64,000 nt of DNA, taken from Nitrososphaerota archaeon. Lineage in GTDB: Archaea; Thermoproteota; Nitrososphaeria; Nitrososphaerales; JACPRH01. The first letter of the stretch is position 1; every line of letters starts with the position of its first letter. Both the position numbers and the translations under genes were made by a program. The notes under the pieces are model-generated. The model saw only the letters and a list, made by a program, of their open reading frames with translations. It was not told the DNA's origin and did no database searches. The stretch lies in the NCBI GenBank assembly GCA_016190055.1, contig JACPRH010000056.1:1-64000 (forward strand). The letters are read 5' to 3'. Shown here piece by piece: positions 59,149-64,000 of the stretch.

Positions 59149-60117
59149 TTGAATTTGAGAAGCCGTCGCTCCCGAACCCCGCTCCGCTTCTCAGTGGAGC
59201 TTGGGCCTAGAGGAACAGTACCAGACTATGAGACGGTGAAGACGATAGCTCTGGAGGCTGAGCGGCTCGGCTACTATGCGTTTTATCTTCCAGATGGCGT
59301 TCAGTGGACGGACTTTGAGTGTTGGACTACGCTCGCCAGCCTATCTGTTTCCACCTCTACCATTAGACTTGGGCCCGCTGCGACCTTTGTCACCTATCGC
59401 CACCCTGCTCTACTGGCTAAGATTTCAGCAACCTTAGACGTCTTAAGCGGTGGGCGACTCGATTTAAGGCTAGGTGCGGGAGGTGCGAGTGCCAAAATCG
59501 ATCAGGTGCACAGCGGCATCCCTCAGCCTGACCCTAATACGCGAGTAAAGATGCTTGATGAAGGACTCCGGCTGATTCGGTCTCTGTGGCGTAAGCCCGC
59601 GGTTTCCTTCAAGGGGAGATTCTTCGCCGTTGAAGATGCTCAGTGTTGGCCTAAGCCTCTTCAGACGCCTAATCCCAAGATTACGGTGTGTGCTGATGGT
59701 CGCAGAATGCTTCATCTGGCAGCTGAGCAGGCGGACATCTGGGAAACATCCGGGGGATTGGAAGATTACGGGAGGAAAACCGATATCTTCAAAAAAAGAT
59801 GTCAAGATGTTGGCAGAGACTTCAATAGTATTGGTAAGGGTTTGGAGGTTACTGTAGCAATTGCGGATAGCGATCGGGAAGCAGAGGAGATGGTCGAGAA
59901 GCAACGGTTGAAACGCGGCGCACCCCGGGGCTCCGGATATGATCCGTTGGAGGATGCGGTTGTAGGGCGGCCCAGCCGTTGTATCGAAGCGTTCTCAGAG
60001 TTTAGGGAGGCGAATCTCTCTTCCTTCACAATCTTCTTTATAGGCATAAAGGACCTTGACCCGTTACGGCTGTTCGCTGACAAAGTAATGCCTGCGTTAA
60101 AAGATCAAGCAGATTAA
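59149..60117 (+). CDS. LLM-class flavin/F420-dependent oxidoreductase
   Basis: 322 residues of the luciferase-like TIM barrel: FSVELGPRGTVPDYETVKTIALEAERLGYYAFYLPD, GPAATFVTYRHPALLAKISATLDVLSGGRLDLRLGAGG and the KPAVSFKGRFFAVEDAQCWPKPLQ block. The missing N-terminal FMN-binding residues and the general pattern suggest F420 or FMN use; the substrate is unknown. TTG start just after an AT-rich stretch. About 70 bases after the preceding transporter gene, same strand, so possibly co-transcribed. Confidence 0.85.
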   Translation: MNLRSRRSRTPLRFSVELGPRGTVPDYETVKTIALEAERLGYYAFYLPDGVQWTDFECWTTLASLSVSTSTIRLGPAATFVTYRHPALLAKISATLDVLSGGRLDLRLGAGGASAKIDQVHSGIPQPDPNTRVKMLDEGLRLIRSLWRKPAVSFKGRFFAVEDAQCWPKPLQTPNPKITVCADGRRMLHLAAEQADIWETSGGLEDYGRKTDIFKKRCQDVGRDFNSIGKGLEVTVAIADSDREAEEMVEKQRLKRGAPRGSGYDPLEDAVVGRPSRCIEAFSEFREANLSSFTIFFIGIKDLDPLRLFADKVMPALKDQAD

Positions 60118-60574
60118 CTTCTTCAGCAGGGATAAGTTGAAGCCGATATTTGCACTAAATTACATGCACTGTCTCGTTTTTTGCAGCCGTTAATTTGTTA
60201 GGTGTTACAACCTAGTTGCGAAACGGAATAAATGTCAACATATACAATAGTTGAGTCATTGTGCAGGTCTGGTGGCGTTGGGACGTTAAGGCAGCGGCTA
60301 AGTGTAATTTTAATTGACATGTGCGGGACTAGGTTACTTAACAGTTCTATTATTAATTGTGTAGATATGACATTTATAATTCAGATTATCTGTTGATGTT
60401 TTATGAATAGATGCGGCGTCCCTTAGAGTGATTTAGAATTTACAGCGCGCAGGGATGCTCGGGTAAGGTAGACCTTCGGCTCAGCGTTTCAAGTGGTTTA
60501 ACCAGATGTTTGTAACAAATGTTACACACAGGGTGTTATAGAAAATTCGTCTAGGGCGTCATCCGAGTTGGTCT
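60118..60574. promoter_or_regulatory. long upstream region of the GH5 gene with GTTACA palindromes
   Basis: No ORF is supported in 457 bases. TAGGTGTTACAACCTA near 60195-60210 and TGTAAC-AAAT-GTTACA (60511-60526, perfect 6-bp arms) both contain GTTACA and lie on AT-rich DNA; GTTATAGAAAA (60533-60543) is a plausible TATA box for the gene starting at 60575. The palindromes may be binding sites for a carbohydrate regulator. Confidence 0.5.
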
Positions 60575-62680
60575 ATGACTGAACAGCGTACTACAGCCAA
60601 ACGAATAATATCAATGCTAATGATATGTCTAATACTCCCGATAGGGAGCATTCAAACTGGGTTTGTATCAACCGCGGCTGCGGCTACAGAGACACAGATC
60701 TCTATTACTCCGCAAAGCCTCGGCACTCATCATGTGCCTGAAGAATCAGGCATAGTAGCCTCCCGGGCATATCCAGGCATCTACTGGATGATCTCCGACT
60801 CAGGAGGCCCAGTGAACCTATACGCTACAGACAGTGCAGGAGCGACGAAGAAAGTCTTCTCAATCACCGGTGCAACCAACATAGATTGGGAGGACATCGC
60901 CATTGATGCAGATGGCTCCATCTGGATCGCCGATATAGGTGATAACAATCAGTCCCGCAGCAGATACGTTCTATACCGGGTAAGTGAACCTAACCCTTAC
61001 AGCAACAACGTAACAAGTATCTCAGCAACAGTTTATCATTTCACCTATCCAAACGGCCCCAGAGATTCTGAGGCCTTCTTCGTCTGGCAGGGGATACCCT
61101 ACATAGTGCAGAAACGATCCTTGACAACTGAAGTATACGCGTTTCCCGCACTGAACCCTGCACAAACAGTCACCCTAAACTACGTAGGCACATTTACTGC
61201 AGGCACCTACATTACAGGCGCAGACATCTCTGCAGATGGACATAGATTAGCGCTGATCAACGACATAAACGACTACCACTGGATCATAGAGCGCAGCGCA
61301 ACCTCCATCAGCGTCGCTGACTTCTTCACTTCACCAACCAAGCAGTGGCGTCTACACTTTCCAGACCAGCAGGGTGAAGCAATAGGCTTCCTACCGAGAA
61401 ACTACAGCTTTGTTGTAGCAAGTGAGCAAGGAGGCTTCTGGAAGATTGGGCAGAACCAGTACGACTCTTCAAGCGGCACTGTGGTGGGACTTGGTTTAAG
61501 CAGCGTCGAATCTACACCTGCTACTGGAACCGCATCCTCCACCTCAACTACCGCGGCTGAAAGCACTGCAGCAATGGTGACAACAGCAGCCACCACCATT
61601 ATTGCAAACGCTATGGCGATACAGCGGAGCAAGATTGTCTATGCAGTGGATATTGTCGATGGGCAGCTTGTTGACTCGGCGGGCAACAAGTTTACGATGA
61701 TAGGTTTCAACTACGGCGATATTCCAGAGAACTTCAAGTCAGGCAGCTACGCTACTGATGCTCAGAACATAAAGAACGCAGGCTTCAACACAGTCAAATT
61801 AGTGAAGGAGTGGGGTGCCTTGGAGAACAGCAGTAGCCCATCAGTGTTCACCTATAACAACGATGAGTTTACAGAGATGATGAACCAAATAGGTAATCTC
61901 ACTCAGCAAGGTGTCAATGTGGTGGTGAAGATTCACGCAGATTCTGATACTCGCATCAATGGGCAGCATCTGAAACAGTTCCTAGGCTCTCAGTACTGTG
62001 CAACAAGTCCATACAGTAGCGATTTCACTCGGATCTTCTACAACACCTCATATCTGACTGATGACGCATCTGGACACTCTCACCTGTTGAAGCTTTGGCT
62101 CAAAATATCTCAGATGACACGAAACAACTCTCGAGTAATCGGCTTAGACATCATGAACGAGCCCACCACCTGCTCCCGTAATGTTAACGTAAGCATACAG
62201 AAAGAGTGGCATCAACGCATAAACGAGATTGTGCAGGTGCTGAGAAGCGACGGGGACAACCGCATCATATTCGCAGAGGAAGCACCCTTCTTCGAGTATT
62301 ACCAGAACTTCGTAGGATGGAACGACAGCAAGATCGTCTCCTCAATACACTGGTACAGAGCAGCATACAAGACAAAAGCAGGATCATACCAAGCATGCCT
62401 GTCGGATCCACAGAGCCTCCAACACTACTGGGGCAACATAGAACACTCCGGAACCAAATGCTCAGATGTAGCCCTCTGGGTCGAGCAGGCGCAGCAAAAA
62501 TACCCAAACCAACTGTTCGAAGTAGGAGAATTCGGCAACATATACGAAAACAACCCGGGCGACATCAACCAACAATGGATAAGAAACAGCGTAGATTTGT
62601 TCAAAGCCAAAAACATGGTCGGCTGGTTCTACTGGAGCAGCGAAGAAACAGGCACATGGACAAGCGACTTGACAAAATAA
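60575..62680 (+). CDS. secreted beta-propeller plus GH5 glycoside hydrolase
   Basis: 701 residues. Signal peptide (IISMLMICLILPIGSIQTGF). Residues about 40-300 form a propeller-like domain (GPVNLYATDSAGATKKVFSITGATNIDWEDIAIDADGSIWIADIGDN), related to esterase-like/SdiA-regulated sequences. A Thr/Ser linker (about 315-345) leads to a GH5 cellulase-type barrel (about 355-695): GFNTVKLVKEWGALE, the acid/base E529 in LDIMNEPT, H592/Y594 in SSIHWYRA, nucleophile E652 in FEVGEFGN. Expected to cut beta-1,4-glucan, mannan or similar. Two extra-long loops carry Cys pairs. No other CAZymes nearby. The fusion is the feature of interest. Confidence 0.85.
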   Translation: MTEQRTTAKRIISMLMICLILPIGSIQTGFVSTAAAATETQISITPQSLGTHHVPEESGIVASRAYPGIYWMISDSGGPVNLYATDSAGATKKVFSITGATNIDWEDIAIDADGSIWIADIGDNNQSRSRYVLYRVSEPNPYSNNVTSISATVYHFTYPNGPRDSEAFFVWQGIPYIVQKRSLTTEVYAFPALNPAQTVTLNYVGTFTAGTYITGADISADGHRLALINDINDYHWIIERSATSISVADFFTSPTKQWRLHFPDQQGEAIGFLPRNYSFVVASEQGGFWKIGQNQYDSSSGTVVGLGLSSVESTPATGTASSTSTTAAESTAAMVTTAATTIIANAMAIQRSKIVYAVDIVDGQLVDSAGNKFTMIGFNYGDIPENFKSGSYATDAQNIKNAGFNTVKLVKEWGALENSSSPSVFTYNNDEFTEMMNQIGNLTQQGVNVVVKIHADSDTRINGQHLKQFLGSQYCATSPYSSDFTRIFYNTSYLTDDASGHSHLLKLWLKISQMTRNNSRVIGLDIMNEPTTCSRNVNVSIQKEWHQRINEIVQVLRSDGDNRIIFAEEAPFFEYYQNFVGWNDSKIVSSIHWYRAAYKTKAGSYQACLSDPQSLQHYWGNIEHSGTKCSDVALWVEQAQQKYPNQLFEVGEFGNIYENNPGDINQQWIRNSVDLFKAKNMVGWFYWSSEETGTWTSDLTK

Positions 62681-62871
62681 ACAGCCATTTTCACCCTTTG
62701 GCCGGTTTATCTAACCGGCCTGAGATATTTTTTCCATCAAGTCCTTTGTGGCTACCTGATTAAGATGTCCCGAAGCGGTTCTGTTTTGTCATCTAACAGT
62801 CCGCAGGACGGACTAGCCTACGTCAGCCGAAGATGAAACAGTGCCTTTCCGTTAGACTGATTATTTTTAGG

Positions 62872-62946
62872 CGGGGACGGAGGGATTCGAACCCTCGGCT
62901 TCCGGCTTAGAGGGCCGGCGCTCTGTCCATGCTGAGCTACGCCCCC
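62872..62946 (-). tRNA. tRNA-Arg(UCU)
   Basis: Minus-strand acceptor GGGGGCG (62946-62940) pairs with CGTCCCC near 62873, D arm GCTC-AGCATGGACA-GAGC, anticodon stem CCGGC/GCCGG with loop CCTCTAA (anticodon TCT), T arm GAGGG-TTCGAAT-CCCTC, discriminator G. No intron. No CCA encoded. Confidence 0.95.
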
Positions 62947-63221
62947 GGTTGTTTCCACCCAGCCTACCTGCGGTGCTCCTTGCTATATTTAGACCCTACT
63001 TCTAGTAGATGGTAGAGGATTGCAAGAATATGTAGATGCAGTTCTCCTCTTCCCGTTTCGAAACCCCGCGCCCTGAGCACGATATATGTCACTCCAAACC
63101 TCTGGTCAAGGAATTTAAGCGAGAGGAGACTCGAATCTTTTGAAGGACTATTCGGTTAGATGGAATTTCGGTCTGGCAGAATGAAGCAGTTAGAGCGCGG
63201 CTCGACTGGTATTACCAAGTG

Positions 63222-64000
63222 ATGCAGGACACTAAGCCGGCCAAGTTTCTTATAGCAAAGCACATACCTTACGAAGGAGACCTGAAGTCAACATCAACAG
63301 AAGCACTATGGACCGAGCATCGCAGACTCTCACAACGCTTCAAACAGATCTTAAAGACAGTGCAGACAGGCAGCTTAACCCTCAAGGATCTTCCGGAGCC
63401 TGATACTAACCTCTTGGATGTGAAGACAGAGCTTCTGAACCGTATGTTGGGGCGATGCGAGTTCTGCGAGTGGCGTTGCAGGGTTGATCGCGTCAGGGGG
63501 GACAAGAATGGTGCCTGCAGGGTGGGTGCGGAGACCCGGGTTTCAACTTGGTTCCACCATTACGGTGAAGAGCCGCCGCTTACCACTGGCCAAGGCTCAG
63601 GTACAATCTTCTTCGCCGGCTGCACCTTCCGCTGCGTTTTCTGCCAGAACTGGGACATTTCTCAAAACCCTTCCAACGGAGTCATAGTTGATGGCCTGAA
63701 GCTTGCACTCATAATGAAGAGCCTCCGAGAGGAAGGTGTAGCCAACATTAACTTAGTCGGAGGTGACCCAACCCCCAACCTCCACACCATCCTAGACGCA
63801 ACACGCCACCTCGCCAACACCAACGTACCTCTCCTGTGGAACAGCAACCTCTACCTCACCCCCGAAGCAATGAACATACTCACCGATGTGATTGACATCT
63901 GGCTTCCAGACTTCAAATGGGGCAACGACCGCTGTGCTCTCCGCCTATCCAAAATCCCACGATACTGGGAAGTCATCACTAGAAACCATCTTTTAGCGCA
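63222..64000 (+). CDS. radical SAM protein, partial at window end
   Basis: Open to the last base. The cluster motif CTFRCVFC (nt 63621-63644) binds the SAM 4Fe-4S; GTIFFAGCTFRC, VGGDPTPNLHTIL and LWNSNLYLTPEAMNIL match the COG1313/PflA-like radical SAM group. Upstream CEFCEWRCRVDR is an additional Cys cluster. ATG 63222 (or GTG 63219) is the first in-frame start after the TGA at 63141, but the conserved-looking sequence WQNEAVRARLDWYYQ lies just before it, suggesting either an unusual start or a frameshift. The full C-terminus is outside. Confidence 0.8.
   Translation, partial: MQDTKPAKFLIAKHIPYEGDLKSTSTEALWTEHRRLSQRFKQILKTVQTGSLTLKDLPEPDTNLLDVKTELLNRMLGRCEFCEWRCRVDRVRGDKNGACRVGAETRVSTWFHHYGEEPPLTTGQGSGTIFFAGCTFRCVFCQNWDISQNPSNGVIVDGLKLALIMKSLREEGVANINLVGGDPTPNLHTILDATRHLANTNVPLLWNSNLYLTPEAMNILTDVIDIWLPDFKWGNDRCALRLSKIPRYWEVITRNHLLA

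Noticed and set aside
1-64000. CRISPR arrays, restriction-modification or other defence clusters
   Set aside because: No regularly spaced repeats or recognisable cas, methylase or restriction genes were found.

Overview
The window reads as chromosomal DNA of an archaeon, most likely from the Thaumarchaeota (Nitrososphaeria) or a close relative. The strongest pointer is a eukaryote-like type IB DNA topoisomerase (51564-53201), a family that among archaea is known mainly from this lineage. Archaeal DnaG, Pelota, archaeal PheS/PheT and TrpRS, type II methionine aminopeptidase, an archaeal CoaD, an SRP RNA with an archaeal Alu domain, a split pre-tRNA-Trp, an isolated 5S rRNA gene and many TATA-box/leaderless gene starts agree with this. 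No ammonia oxidation, methanogenesis or CRISPR genes are seen, so lifestyle is not fixed by the window.

Layout. 1-5230: accessory edge, with the 3' end of an IS6-like transposase, a UPF0182 membrane protein, short ORFs carrying an inverted repeat, an antitoxin-like ORF that reads into the antisense of tRNA-Ser (likely an old integration site), then tRNA-Ser(GCU) and SRP RNA. 5232-27300: dense housekeeping block: tRNA thiolase, site-2 protease, CutA, Pelota, DnaG, a small Toprim protein, dihydroorotase, the four-gene succinate dehydrogenase operon (A-C-D-B), PheT/PheS, TrpRS, CoaD, Map, DUF1512 with a zinc ribbon, a membrane-anchored PPC-domain surface protein, 5S rRNA, a sugar nucleotidyltransferase, an alkyladenine glycosylase and intron-containing tRNA-Trp.

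27460-43000: small regulators and membrane proteins (HTH, DUF996, DUF5752), LUD protein, a Vps62-like secreted/membrane protein, cysteine synthase, an orphan CuA protein, an ArsA/Get3-type ATPase with a C-terminal HSP20-like part, and an efflux locus in which a PadR-ABC ATPase-ABC permease operon is divergent from a giant MMPL/RND transporter, with a palindromic operator between them. 43124-49407: peptide ABC importer (binding protein plus two permeases, no ATPase in the window) followed by an 11-repeat beta-propeller surface protein.

49500-64000: redox and surface functions: membrane-anchored sulfite-oxidase-type molybdoenzyme, Topo IB, DsrE-TusA sulfur-carrier pair, a membrane-bound HTH protein, a blue copper protein, a thioredoxin-reductase-like flavoprotein lacking the usual NADPH motifs, a NucS-like nuclease, an orphan ECF-type S component, an LLM flavin/F420 oxidoreductase, a secreted propeller-GH5 glycosidase, tRNA-Arg(UCU) and a radical SAM gene cut by the window end.

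The less ordinary signals are (i) the antitoxin-tRNA antisense fusion, (ii) pre-tRNA-Trp with a D-loop insertion as well as an anticodon intron, (iii) a 19-bp perfect palindrome on the start codon of the sulfite-oxidase gene and similar palindromes at other leaderless promoters, (iv) a structured element upstream of dnaG, (v) the propeller-GH5 fusion and the NADPH-motif-less reductase. No single obviously new multi-gene system was found.
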